The translations under genes and the position numbers were made by a program. A DNA stretch of 64,000 nucleotides. Source: Ascaris suum (lineage: Eukaryota > Nematoda > Chromadorea > Rhabditida > Ascarididae). The stretch lies in NCBI GenBank assembly GCA_013433145.1, contig CM024188.1:1426001-1490000 (forward strand). Reading direction: 5' to 3'. This document shows, piece after piece, positions 15,001 through 30,000 of the stretch (position 1 is its first letter; every line of letters begins with the position of its first letter). Below the pieces are notes generated by a model. That model was not told the origin of the DNA, did no database searches, and saw nothing but the letters and a program-made list of their open reading frames with translations.

Positions 15001-18000
15001 ATCGTTGTTTTCTTGAGTTTGATCATACGATCAAATATTAATTCTTGATTACTTTCTTCGAATGTGTTTCTGCCATTTGCCGCCAACATTCACACGGTGG
15101 GAATTCAATTCCCACTATAACACTGGTTTATATTACTCCGAGAGGCGTTCACTGAGTTTAAAATTCGTTTTGTTAAGGTGTCGCTTTGATCTATATTTCG
15201 AGTGAGGAAATACCGGATCGGTTGCTCGATGCGCATCACTGCATAAATTTCCATCTTGAACCAATGAGATCTTTGCGACCAGAACTATATCTATGCACGA
15301 CATGTTCAACTTAAAAAATATATATACTTGCATCGTTCTGTTAGAAGCACTATACAAGTTCGGTGATATCAACATGTCAGGTTTTCCGTAATGATATCGA
15401 ACCCATCTTCAGCAAGTTCGATAAGAATCGTTAAGAGAATGAACAATAATATACCCTCTTCGCTCAGAAAATGGAACAGACTGCATGCAATGGAGAGGTG
15501 GCGTCGGAGGATTTGAATTTTCGATTATCCTCTCCATTGAACCGTCCCGCATGCGTGGAACGGGTCGTTGAGTCGTGTTCGATGTGGCAGTGCCCTAAGA
15601 GAAAAATTTGCACAACCTCGTATGTAACGAGAACAATTAAACACCACTAATCAGCACTAAGTGAATTCTCGTTAACTACTGAGGATTTGACATTTTTTGT
15701 GCAGATTTCAATTTCACTAGTAAAAGAGGATGCAAATAGGCGAAGTTACAGAGGACAGCAGGCACCTCGATGCAATCTTTTAGATTCCAATGGCCAGTCA
15801 GCTGAGCTGCGATTGCAAGCCGTATGTCTTTACCTTCAATCCTTTCTTGCTAATGACCGTTCGATACCTATGACATGAAAGAGTAAAAAATCAACGTGTG
15901 AAATGGTAGCTTGATTGAGAATGATCATCCTCCCCCGTTTGCGAGACCCTGGAAGATTGGAAATCGACTCCATAATACCTAAGCGCACTTGTCGTCTTAG
16001 CATTGGTCTCATATATTTTCGTTTTGTTGTTCAACTAACATGTGCCACGATATGATATTGGTGATATAAATAAGTGTACGAGAAAGGCTAACATATAACA
16101 AATACTTAAAAATGCAAGTTTGAAAGGTTTTCAGGACAATATAAAGAGAGCAAAGAATTATGATCAGAGCATGAAAAATAAAATAAATAAACTCATAAAA
16201 AGTACCGTTCTCGGCGAGTTGCTTCGACCTCTATTTGCTATTTGAGTTGCTTTGAAATTTCCACTATTAATAAACGCGACGAATGGACCGTCGTTCATCA
16301 TTTCTTTGGGCTCCTCAAATTGTGCAATCACATCGAAGATATAATGATTGCCAGCGCTTTGAATGGTCCACTCAGGGTCATCGACGGATATTGACCATCC
16401 CTCTGGCTCACCAACGCCTCTGAAGTCGCACTACTGTCAATCTATCGGTTCAAATAAGCAAAAAAGCAAATAAAACATTGATTTAAAACAACAGGCATTT
16501 TCTTTGAATGCATTTATTTCTCGCTCAAGAATATTCTAATTTCGCCGAAGATATTTAACACTAAGAAAAATATGCGAATAAATTTAATGACCTATCATAG
16601 AGAATATTTTTTAATGCAAATGGCTAACGTCATCTTTATTGCATTCATTTCAACAATATGAAAGCCATTTGCAAACTCATGTATCTCTTGTCGATATTGC
16701 GAAAGCTTTTTTTTCCTACTTCAACAAATTTCTGTTACAATTGAAATTTTTCAATCTTTTTTTTTAACCAACGAATTTCTTATACAAGCCTATTCTTCAG
16801 AATCCACCGATCTTATAGCAATAAACGCTATAAGAAAAACGCACCTTGTCCTTAGTAGTTTCTTCGCAAGTTCCTCTGAAGTCATCCATGAATCCACCTC
16901 AAAGTCGACTTCTTGGTCATCTGGGCAACGCACACGCATAACGGTTGGTTGTTGATGTTTAAATCCAGTCTAAAATTTGTTGTTTCTTCAATGTTGACCT
17001 CACCGTTCAGTTCTCTTCAATGAATGGATCTTTGCGAATGCATCAGTTAACAGAGAACTATTATCTACCTGTTCAAGAATTGTTGAAGCCAGCATGCGAT
17101 TCGGTGATGCCTCTTTATTTCGGATGCGTCGCAGTAGGCCGTCGATGAGCAAAGACGATAGATTTTGCGGAACCGTTTGGAAGTAGCTGAATTATGCATC
17201 TTTCTTAGCACATCTTACATTCAACGATAGATCTTCGTCTTGCGAGACCACTTTCATAGTCCATGCAATTAGAGTTCAATTTTTCACACAAAGTCAACAA
17301 TATATCTCGAATGGAGGGCAGAGCTCTGTTGGCAGATTTTCTCTCGAAGTATTTTTTCCTAGTGAGAACGTTGAATCTTCTGCGATAAAATTTTCAATAC
17401 TCAGGATGCCGTACGAAAAGCTGGCCTTACATATAAATTTTCCATCCGACTCAGCTTATAATGATATATTTGACAGTACAATTGTATAAAATATAGCTTT
17501 AGGAGGATACTTGACGCTTTAGAAGCATGTTCTGGATATTCTGAGTTCTGGAGTATTATGCTGCATCGATTCCGTTCGTCATATTTACGTCTTCTTTTCT
17601 TTTATTACCGATATAAGTGTAGATTGTTACCAATTCCATTCTTCTTCTATAGCTTCCGTTTGTAGTTTTTCACTAGTGTTTGACGTTATGCGTCGCACAT
17701 ATATCCCACAATAATTATGCAACCGTTGACAGTATATAACTGTACAAAGATACTTCAGTAATTTAAAAAGTAAACATAACATATAGTAATACTAATACCT
17801 CTAATGCATTTTATTTGCTATGCGTCTTATTTTTTACGATTGTTTTTTTTTTAATTTTTTATAATTAGTGCTTCACATATCATAATTTTCCTCAGACAAC
17901 GCTTTTTAATTCCAACAATAGGCTCTCACTCCAATAACTTATTCGAAAGCGCGGTTTATGTAAAACACAGCCACGATCTCAGTACTTCTACAATTGTTGC

Positions 18001-21000
18001 TGAGATGGCGTAAAAAATATTCCCCCGTAGTCCCCTAAGGCATCATCACGTTTCACTAAACCTTAGAATATACTAGATGCACTCTAAAAAAGCTCCATGC
18101 CGCCGGATCCGACAAGTGAGCTGAGATAATGGTCGCGGGGGGGGGGGGGGGGGAGTTGAAAAGCGACATCGCATGTATGCAGTAGATTTTCGGGACCGAA
18201 GCCCAAATACCATCTGAAGAAGGAGCCTATAAACCTTGTTCAAACCAATAAACTGGGCATTCCTTTAGAATTAACAAATGGAAAGGTGTTACAAATGAAA
18301 AGGACCTCCGCCTACATGTATTTATTTTCCAAGCAAAAAAAAAAAAAAAAATTGACAGAAATTAGCTCATCATCGCAACTTACTGCATGAGCATCGGGAA
18401 TAGATGGATACTTGGAGGGAAGCTGTTGCATGCACACAACATTAGAATCCATGCTTTTTCAGCATTTGCCTTCACACGGTTACGATATGTTTGATTGCAT
18501 ATTTGAACGTAAATCTCGTCTCGTTGCTCAGGCATATCGATGCCCTGAATATAGATCTTTGTGGCGAGAATTAACATCATATTGCATCTATAAAGATTTT
18601 TTGGTGTTGAAACAACTGCGAATAAATTACGCTGCCCAAAGAGTTGTATCTTTTTTCGCTCGCCTTTAGTTACGTTGAATGAGAGTTGTATCTATTTCAG
18701 CTCACTCTTCTAATCTCTGGAAGAGGCAAATTAGTGCACTTATTACTTCTAGAACAGCGATATTGGCCTGATTTCATCGTAAGTGAGGCATTTCGCCGAA
18801 ACATGTGCCCTGGTCGATGATAGCACAACAAAGCGAAGCCGAATGAGTTATGCGCGCTCTATGCATGTATCAAGGCCATAGTTAAGAATAAAGGCAACGG
18901 ATACTTCAATATTACATTCGCCTCCGTGACATATGCCCCGGTCCGTCGTCGCTTTAGCTGAGGAGGCGACCCCTCGCACACCGAACTGCTCATCCCCTCT
19001 CTCCATCTCACCCTATGTGTATGCTACAGGTTCACATCACTGTTGAACATTATTTCGCTCAAAATGGTAGAAAAATTTTTCATTTTTTTGTAAAGTACAC
19101 TCTATCTGCCCTTCCTCTAGGAAAGTTCACGAATGCTGAGGACTGTTAAATCAATGCTGACCCTGCAGCACCTAACAATACATTTAGCAGAAGCAATGAA
19201 ACTACAACCACAAAGAAATGAGCGCATGCCTCCAAACGACACAGAAATTTTGAAACGCTGAACAAAACTTATGAAGATTGTGCTATAAAGAACGTAGAAA
19301 AAGTGTTTAGGCATCAATTTTGAAGTGAAAAGAAATGAAGCGAGATGCAAAAAATAAAGTCTGAAAGCATCAGGAGCATTTTCTAACATAAAAGTAATAT
19401 GATTATTCAATTGCAAACAATTGAAACAATTTGCGCTTCGTAATTTTCATCGAGTAATTTTTGCTTCAAATAGTGTTGCATGTGTTGTGAAACATGTCAA
19501 ACAATTAAGATGTGCCGTAGAAAATTTACGCATTCAGAGGAAAACGAACTCGAAAAGTTGCTATTGCGACGCTTCTCTAATTTGTTATTCGAAAACCGAC
19601 CGTTTGACCCGATGGAGAAAAAAATTGATGCAAAAAGCGGCTAAAATATACTGGTTCTCATTTATGGCATGTGGCAGATGCCATTGCAACAACTGTATTC
19701 TTTTCAAGTTCAATTTTTAGGTCATATGCAGCTCTTAGACATTTTTAAAAGTACGTTCTGATGGTCGCATATCAGATGGAAAGGCGCTTCGTTTATGCTG
19801 GGTTTCAGGGGCAACAACGGTTGACACCTCAGCGGTTAGATGAGTACTAACAAGCCTTTAGCATGAATATGATCGACTACAGTGACTTTTCACCTTGGCA
19901 CTTACATATGCACTTAGAAAGGTCGTTTTAATTGAAACATGGGCGCACCTCTAAAGCTGAAACGTCCCACTTTAAGCTTATTATGCTTAAGATAGTGTTC
20001 ACAACATTATACTGGGCGAAAGAAATCAGCAGACCTCGGTATCAATCTGCCCCGCCTAGCAACAAAACGTACACTGAATATGCCAACGAACCTAGACTAC
20101 CTCTACTTACAACTACTTACAAGCCTTGTAAATGAGCATACCTTTTGCATGATATACTTAGCAAGGATCACAAGTTGTTCATTTGAGAGTTGTGTGTCGT
20201 TCATATAACGAAGAATAAGTTTAAATATTGAAAGTGCCTCGTTGAATTCCTCTTCGGTATCCTTTGCTAAGAATGGTGTTGCGATTGGCTCACGACGAAC
20301 CTCTACCAAATGACCCTTTAAGCATCCTTACATTACCGCACGAAAGAGTGGCATTTACTTGATAACTACCCAGTTCCGAATAAATCACAAACTGAAGAAG
20401 CATCTCTCCCCTTCCTCGGTTCCCTTCTTCCGCTCATTCTAATACTCAAACATAAGGCGAATATATGAAATAACTTGGGTGATATATTTTCTTTAAAAAA
20501 TCTATGTAAGTTTTGCTTTAAAAGATCTGGTTCGCCAATCTTCGGTAAAATGCACTCTGCAAGTAAGGCGTTACCGAGGTTTCCTTCGAGATGATATCAA
20601 AACTGTGCAATTTGAGACCATAACTTCCGCTTACGATTCTTATCAACTAAAATCTATCGAAGCCACCTGATTGGCTTCTAGCATATTTATATGAGTGTAG
20701 TCTTAAACGAAGAAAACACGAAGTGGGAACCTTAAAGCTGCGTTCGGCGAACTCTTCCAGCGATATCAACGCAACCTGTGGTCGACCGATCTTAGCGACG
20801 AATGGTGTATAATAGTGAACAGAACGTATTTCAGCCGGCTTGCCTTGTGGTATAAGCGCTAATCTTTTCTGTAGTTGTTCAGGTAGATCAAGATATTGTA
20901 CTCCAGCAATAGATGCCTCTATAGGTTGCATACGACTTTTGATCGCTTCGTTCTTGTCAGCCTCTGCCTCAGCGTAAACATTCATACGACGTGCTTGCCG

Positions 21001-24000
21001 TGTCTCGAGATCAATTGCTTTTCGTATTTCGGTTCGTTTCTGTTCCACGGCACGCCTAAGAAACCAGCAAAGTTGCAGTGGAAATTTTTCTGCTGTTCGA
21101 CTACGATGCGTGCAAGAAATGAAACAAAATGCTCGACGTTGAGAATATCATGAAACAGGTGAAATAATATAAATAATAAAATATGGAGAGGTATATATTT
21201 CGGTATATATTTGTTATATGAATGCGGGAAAATATGGATATTTCACCGTTTATGCAAACTGCAATAAGTTACTTAGCAGGACACTGGAAATATTGCCACT
21301 ATCTAGAACCATTTCCTCGGAACAGATGTACTGTACATGGCGTCACGGGATAAGAATTTTGGATGTCTATGAGAATCTAAGAGAATTTTTTTCGCTTTTG
21401 GACAATCGCGGCTCCGACTTCAACGGATAGCTCTCTAAAAATCCTAGGAATATAGTAGTCATTGAAAGTCCAGCATTTTCCTTCGAATTTTCATTTTTGA
21501 GAAATGCTTTTCCCCGTAACTTCTCATCGCTTGAAATCCATGGCTTAAAAAGCTTATCCTAGTAAGATCCCAGTTTGGTGTAAGCACGGAAATAGCTAGA
21601 TGGTCGCGAAAAGCTCAGACCTAAGCGTTACCCATTAACGCAGACACAGCTTTGTATAGCATAGCCTCCAACAGCGTGGAACTCTTAAACTGCTATAAGA
21701 GAGCTGAATTTGTTGAAAGACCTAAATATTTTTTGCTTTCATCTGATATGAGTGAAGTTTCTAGTCACAAAGGGCTGTGAGAATTTCAATTGTAGACGAA
21801 AAGAGCACTCGGACATGCTTAACATATGAGCTGCTGCACCGATGTGAGGTAATTTTCTACTTGAGGGTATGCGTACATATACGGATGCACATATGCAAAT
21901 ATGGCATCGTCGAAATACTCCTTTGAAAAAAACAATCCAAAAAGCTTATAGAAAATTCACATCATAAAAAGTTTAGGTTTCTGGTGACAATTATTATCGT
22001 AAATGGTATAACTCATGCAATATTCGCATGCTAATATTTCACGAAGAAAATACAAAGTTAGCGATACGATGCACGTAATAAAAGCTCATTAACTCATGAA
22101 AGAACGTACTCATACCTTGCCTTCCATCCTCTCACTCCCGATTGTAGCACAATAGCGGCATTTCTCTTTCTTAGGAATGCACGTCTGGCAACCATCATTC
22201 GTATATGTTTCTGTATCATAACGGCAGCTTTCTCAATTGTTGCATCACGAATCTTCTCCAAGTGATCTCGTATTTTGTCTTTCAGACAAACAGCTGTTTT
22301 ACCTTTAAAATATGAATAAATAAATAATGTGTTTCTTGAATAATTGGCTAAAAGTATTTAACTGCACTTTTACCGGCTCGAAAGTATTCCTGAAAACGTA
22401 TTTCCCTATGAAGTGATCTGCTATGTGTAGGAATTAAAATTGTTTTGTTAGGACATATGCAACAGCAATAATTAGGAACGCAGCGAAAAGCAGAATAATG
22501 CATCTCATTTTGTCAGACCGTATATGCATTAACGTAAAGGAATTCTAGCTAAGCAGCGTTGAATTCCGATAATGAGAGTATATCTCTTTTTTTTTTTTAA
22601 TACACAGTTTCCACTCGCGCATCTTGAATCCTTCCAGTATTCACATGAAAGTTTTTCAAAGTTATAAATATTAGCGGGCATTTTACGGTTTCCTCAACTG
22701 ATCCATTTGAATCCAAATAGCATGCGCTTTCGAAGAATTCATTTCTCCGTTTCAAGATTGCATTCCAATTATGTAGGTAAATTGTAAGAAATTAATCCGA
22801 TTTTGAGCGCATATATTCCCACAAATAAGCTGCATACCTATGCGAAAACATTCTTGAAATTTGTTGCCTTGCTGCTCGAGAACATCGTTCACAATTTCGA
22901 TAGTTGTCTGACAGCGAGCAACATCCGCCGGAAGCAAACATCGGTAGCTGTAAGTTTAGCGCCTTTTATTGGTATACCAACTTTGAAGCGTCGACAAGCG
23001 ATGAACAAAGAAATGTTGAAGCATCACCATCAAAATGCACTCCATTTTGTGTAGCTTGAAAGCAAAAGGTCCCTCGTTTCAACGTTTCCTAAATTTTATT
23101 AGAGTGCACTTTCAACGGATGCCTAAATTGTAGCATATTATATTAGAGATTTTCTCAATTAGGCTATATTATATCATGTTGTACCTGGATTTTCTAGGAT
23201 ATAATTTATAGCACCGTTAAAACGCAATCGTTAGGAAAGTTTGATGGTACTGAAGTGGAACTCAGAGAATCATAGTGGAACTGACCTGATTTTGACTGCG
23301 CTAAAATGTCACTGTTTTCGCCTTGTTTGATACATTTTTTTTTGAATGTTCAAATCCTGGTAAGTAAACTACTTTATTTGTATATGAAAAGCATGAGTGC
23401 TGTTTGCTAGAACTTAATACGTCGTCGTCTGTGAGCGAAATCTATAATACTTTTGCTATGAAGCGCTTTACACATCAACCCTCATCGATTTTCAGCAAGC
23501 GTTTGCCATCTCGAAGTGCTCAATAGCTCACGACTACATTTCAATCATCGCCTTATGTACGAGCTCACATTAAATCGAAATGCGTAAAACCGAGCTTTTC
23601 TTCGACTGAGGCACTTTTTCCTTACCAGCAATTCAAGTGAACCCAGACTACAACCTCTTCCGTGGTGTAAGGAAGTGAATGACGTATTCCATGATAAGAG
23701 GAACACATTACTGTTTCGTATGTAACGTTTATTCCGTGTCGAACAAAGGTCACAGAAGCGGAAAAAAGCCTTTCGTTATGCACTGAGATATTAACCAACA
23801 TATGTTGGAATTTCAAACAACAAATCTTTTTGAGGTCACACAAGGCCGTATTTGACACTATTAAAGTGCACAGTATCATTCAAACCACAGGTCATGAGTA
23901 CATCTCATGCTTATCGCTTGATATATATTGCAATATTGGAATTAGAACTAATGAGTTTAGAATATCTCGACTAGTAGGCAGTAACACACGTAAATTTATG

Positions 24001-27000
24001 TGACATTTGATTTTTGCTATTCTCTTCGCAAGTAACTTTCTATTTTTACCTACAAAAATCTAGACTACCTTTCATTACCTGGATCTCTCATTAGAGAAGG
24101 AAAAAAGAGAGACAGTGAGCGATAAGATGACAAATTTCTTCAAACAAAAACAAATAGAAGTGGAAAAGATTCAAACCGTGATGCGAAAATATCGAAAATT
24201 TGTTTGATTGGATATCCGTGTCGTCTTATTTTAATCGTCTCAAGAACGGCTAACGAATGCATCTGACGGACAACCGTTTGCTCACAAAATTTTCCCGGTT
24301 GTCGTTCGTTATTCGAACGCATACATCGCACGAAATGACAAATACTTCTTAAATAAGTATGGCTTAATTATTTTGCTCGGAAAAACAAAATGCTTCTTCA
24401 ATAGACACAAGAAATACTTTGTTTTCTCCATATTTCCACGATAGAAGCTTTCTGTTCTCAGGATCACGGATCTTGAAATATGTTCAGTTATTCTCAAAAA
24501 CATGGATCCTGGAATATGTTTACCGGATAGGTTAGTATTAAAAGGCAAGGATATTCGAATTAAAATGGGAACACCTAAATAAGAAAACGAATACGTTCCA
24601 TCAAAAACTGATTAACTTTTAGTCAGTTGCCGCTATTGTAATTGATAAATATACAGGATCTTATAGTGTATGTTAGATGGAAAACAATTTTAAGCATCAA
24701 TAAAAACTCTTTCTCAATTACAGATAAAAATATTCATCTCAATAAAGCTATAAATCTGCAAAAATGATATGGCTTCAAATATGCGCTACTATATTGATTA
24801 TGTGATAAAGTAGTCAGCATATTATGTTACAATTTAGTGTGATTCACGCAAATAGCATTACATTTAAGCTCCGGGTTAAATTAGTTGCATTCATTTAAGC
24901 CAACTTCATAGCACATTCCATTTTTTTCTACATACATTTTGGTACAAATAGACTTTAGCGTTCGTTTTTTATAGCTTTTCTGATCACTATTTGAAGGATC
25001 GACATAGATTTGAATAGAAAATTGCTATTTGAATAGAATTGAACTGACTTGCTCATTCTATCGACAATCTCCTTTGATGATCGATTATATTGTTGAGCAA
25101 CGTAAACGATTTCATCTTGAGCAATAACTTTCCCATTGAATGTATGATTCCGAAAGATTTGTGCAAGTGACTGAAATTTATCGATTCAACAACGCTTCCT
25201 TTTCCAAAACTTAGAAAATTTCTCACCTCACCTATAATATCATCTTAAATTGCGAAAATGCAATACTTTCCTCTTAAAAAAAAAAAGAGAAAGGAAAAAA
25301 CTTCTGCCTTCCAAATATTTTTCCCACAAATCAGCAAAAATTTTTACTCGATTCACAAAATTTCAATACTATGATGAGGTGTGCTAAATAGAGAATGAAT
25401 TTTGAGCTGAAAAATGACGAAATTTATATATGGTGCAAACTGCACAAAGTTAGATATATATTGGGCAAATTAATCGAACTGTCACCATCAATACTGAAAA
25501 CAGAATATTTTAGCAATCGCGATATTTTAATAAATATCGGAAACATTTTTTGTTAGCAAATCAATGAAGTGCTATAAAATTCAACACTTTTGAAATTCAA
25601 TATTATTGAAACATTTGAACCTCCACAATATTTAAAACAGATAACTGTCCCTAAGATGCCACAGAATATGAATCACTCTCAATCCTCTATTCGTTTGCTA
25701 AGCACTAAAAAAATTGCACTCGCTATTTATCCAGAAATAAGCGCTTTCTCATATCTCGCTTTGTTAGCACTAGTTGAAAACCTTCAGCATATCGCATTGA
25801 TCGCATAAAAATGTACATCTATCTGCAAATTAGCCTCTCGCGTCATTTAAGCCTTTCGAAGAAAAACACGACACAAATCAACCCTCTCCAATGAAGGAAC
25901 CCTTTCGCCTCATCGCAAAATTCTAAGAGATGACTATTTTCGTACGTCTTAAAATTTTAGGTATTGTTGTTAAAATTTGTCTATCCTTTGCACGAAAAAC
26001 AAATTCATTTATGCAAAATAATAAGTCCTTGGTTTATGTTTCTCAAGACTTCGAGAAAGCCTATAGCCTCAAAAATTCTATTCGAATGAATATCTCAAAT
26101 GTGTTTTTCAACAAAGCTTTCTGCATGCTTTTTTTTCGAACACTGAAAATTAATCAAGATACACGAAGATAGTGCCGGCGAAAATAGAAAACTGATTACA
26201 CATGTCACAAAGTCGCCCGATGTTTAGCATGATCCGCAGAATTTTAATATAACCTTTCAAATAATTTTATAGGAGATTCACCTGATGAAACATACAGTCG
26301 CTGATCGTTATGCACAAAAAGATTCTAAATTCTCATTGAAGAAAAAAAAAACACTTACTGTATTCTGGCTTTCGGAAAGAGTTGTCAAAGCGGTTTTTGA
26401 AATTTGGCGACGATTTTTTTCGATGAATTGTTGAACTGAGTAAAATGTTTGACCAGCGAAATGTTTAACGGCAAATTCGAGACGATCCTTCGCTCTTGCC
26501 TTCCCATAGATGCTTTTGTCAAGGTGATTCAAATTGCAACGCTGTAGATAGCCCTCATCGGAAGCCTTCAATTTTTGTCACGTCACTAATAGATGACAAT
26601 GTGAGAATTGAGATAACAGGATATTCAATTTTCGATTGTTGGGCTTGGTCTTCGGACATCTCTAATAATACTATGCAAGAATTCCATCAACGAATAAACA
26701 TCCTGTTCACCACTTCTTTCGTTTCCCTCTCCCTCTCTCATATTAGCTAACTGGGTGTAAAACTCTTCCAACTTCAGGGAGCTCCCTCTTTCCGGCATTT
26801 CTTTCTAAGGAATTAAGTCACCTCTTATCGATTTCCATCCTCCGACCAGTAGGTTGGTTCTCAACAGTAATAATATCAGCCACATATAAAGATACAAACC
26901 TCCCAGGGAATTATAAGAAAAATAACACCAGGATATAGGAATGACATGATAAAAAAAAGTTAACCCGTGGAAAAAGAGCGCACACTTCAAAGGTTAGATA

Positions 27001-30000
27001 ACTGAACAGTGAAAAGCAATCAACAATCAACAATTAGATTTGAATTTAACTGTTTCAGCATTCTCACAAGCATGTGTAACAATTCCGTCGCTTCGTTTCA
27101 TGAACAAAAGTAAGTTTGGCAGAACTTTCAGAGAGAGCAGCACTTTTACTTAGACAACATGAATGTTTTCCTGTCCTAATTTGAAGTCCAACTTGTCTGA
27201 TCAGACGTACCACCTTAATATCGATTCAAAGGTTAGCTCTATGATTCAGAAAGAAAAAAGACCTTAGGAAATTTGCACTCGTCATCAAGCAATGGTACGA
27301 GTCCCTCAGGCCGTTTGAATAAAAGTTCGATAACACGCTCGTTATCTATTGATGCAGGCATCTGAAAATATTTTTCAACAGCACCTTCAACAAACTATCG
27401 AAGCAAATAGCGCTTTCTATAAGCTGCTGTAAAATTAGAATTATAAGACTCGATAGTTGCACTTCTTTGATATTTAAATTGGAATATTTGATGCAAGAAT
27501 TTTAACGCATGTGTGCCTCAACTCCCAATATATCTGTTAGGATTGATGAATGAATTAGATTGCTTATTGATGTTACTCAAAAAAACTATCTTAAAAAACT
27601 TGCAAGTAATAAAGCTTCATATCTTTTTCCTTTTTATTGCAACTGAAACGCATCTGCCCTCTCCTTTTCACAGTCTCTCACCGTTGTCAACTCAAATAGG
27701 AAATATTGCGCGAAGTTTTCATTTGATAGTTTATAAATGCTTATGAAGCGGAAATGTGAGGAAGAAAGACATATGCTCACCTGATAATCTATTTCGATTT
27801 CCTCTTTATCGTAATCGTATTGTATTTCTTTGAATATTTTCTGCACATAGAAATGCTCGAAACGTTCGTTGACAAGATTAACGCAGAATTGCTCAAATGT
27901 ATTGTTGTTGTAGCGCTGAAATATTGATTGATTTGATTGGATTTTTTGAAGTTGTTGCTGATCAACTCAGATTAAGGTTGGCTCCTATGCAGAATTAAGC
28001 GAATTCTCATATCAAGCGTCAATAACAGACCTCCTATCTTGAGATTTCGTCAATTCATCGAGCGAAAGGAAGTGAACTTAAAAGTTCATTGGATTTCAAT
28101 GGAACTAAAATTCAAATTCTGCAATTTCATAGAAATATTTATCTTAAGTGGGCAAATTAATTTCCCACATTTTTGCACATATTTTGACAAAAATACTCAT
28201 AGGTAATTTCATCATTGTGTTTGATAGAATAGAACACTACTGAGAATAAATGTATTATATTGTAAATTATAATGAAAATTGCAGCGAAAATTTTAGGACC
28301 ATTAATAAACGGTATTCAAAAAATAACTCTGTCAAAAATGTGACATATCATTTTGCCTCGTATAGCAGCAATTCAACATCTTGTTATTTGAAGGTTAGAA
28401 AAGTAGAATTGTGAGACGTTTCTTATGATTGCATGCGCTCCCTATTGAACCGTCGTTATCCTCATCACCTAATAAGTTATGAAATTCAAGAAAAACCTCA
28501 TCGCAAAGGCAGAGATCTATTTAAAACAATATGATGGGGAATTATTTCATCCTTTCAATTATCAATTCTCAATCAGTTTCAATTTAATATGGAATTAGAG
28601 CATTATAGAAAATCTTTGCTTACTTCAAAACCATAGAAGTCGATAAGTGCAATAGAAGTGTTATGATTGGGACACTGATATGCGTATGAGATACGTGACA
28701 TAATCCAATGAAATAGCTCATCATATATCAATTGTGCTAGCGCATCTCTGTTAAAACAAATAAACATTTTATTTATTCAATAGGGGAATATCAAAGATCA
28801 CTAGGATATTATCAGTGTTTCTGTATATTTCAATATCAATTTTCCTCTGGATCAGAGGATATAAATGATCTTGTGGATGACGGAAGGCATGAATTAAATT
28901 CATGAATTTCGAAAAATTTGCATAAACATCTTCCATGAAAACTGTGTAGGTTTTATTATTGCGTGAGTTTTGAAGAAATTTTCTTCGTAAAGCGCCATCA
29001 TAATCTGCAGAATTCCAAAATAGCAATTGAAATTGCAATAATAAGCATCAACATACGACGAATTTAACGATGATACACCATAGAACATTGATATGCTTAT
29101 GATCGCATATGAAATTTTTGAAAATTCACCAACTCCTAATTTTTCCCCCTCTTTCCTCTCCTCCAAACTTCACCGCTCAGCTTTCCAATTAGAAAAGAAC
29201 AATCTCCACTCCCTGATTTTCCGAAACGACTTGCATGTAAGTGGAAAATGCCAGAAGCAGAGTAATGAAGTGAAAATTTTGCAAGTGGCACTAGAAAAAA
29301 TGAAGATTCCACAATTTTCAAGCAAGATCATTCAAGATTGTAAAGTCATCGGCGTCTTGGAGAGCTTTCCACTCAAACTAGCGAGCAATCAAGACTCATC
29401 ATTTCGAGCTGGTTGAAAAAGTAGCTATCGCAATGCTTCTCAATTCCACTTCCACTATGAGGAAAAAATTAAACGTTGGCGGCAAACCGACCTCTAATGA
29501 TTGGTCCTTCGAAAATTATCAATTACAAACCTTTTTGGAGATTGGCACAAAGAGGTTAGTACGCTGGGAAAAGAGAGGAGAAAGGAGAAAGGGGGGAAAT
29601 GATGGCCTTACATTATCCATACTTTTCACGGCATTTGTGAACACTAATCTTTCTCAACATTCATTAAAATTACTCTAGTAGTTCATATGATCATTTCAAA
29701 ATATAAAAACTGAAAATAATTTCGTTGAAAAATTGCACGTGGAAATTGTTAGCCTGACGAAAGCATTAGGGAAATGCATAATTTCATTAAAACATCGACT
29801 TCATTAAAAAAACATTTTATGCAAATAATGATTATTTGATTATATATTTGGAATGAAAATATCTTTCGAGCAATAAAATTCTCTTACCGTACGTCAAGAG
29901 CTTGATTGATAGTAAGCGGAGTTGATATCGTTTCCTCACCGTTCATCTATAACATTTAAAAGTCACAAAAAAAAAAAAAAGAAAACGCAACAAGATAATT

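Noticed and set aside
15200..15300. Extra linker exon ([19 protein letters not shown]), phase 2 to 2, between exons 27 and 28
   Set aside because: The phase fits, but the acceptor (GGTCGCAAAG) is poor and exons 27 and 28 join without it.
20647..20730. Extension of myosin exon 21 past its donor
   Set aside because: The GTTCCC donor joins the MyTH4 exon in phase; the extension is intron.
24140..24176. Extension of the actin-contact exon to the stop in the same frame
   Set aside because: The GTTTGA donor at 24176 restores the conserved RYRC junction with the next exon; the extra residues ([10 protein letters not shown]) match nothing.
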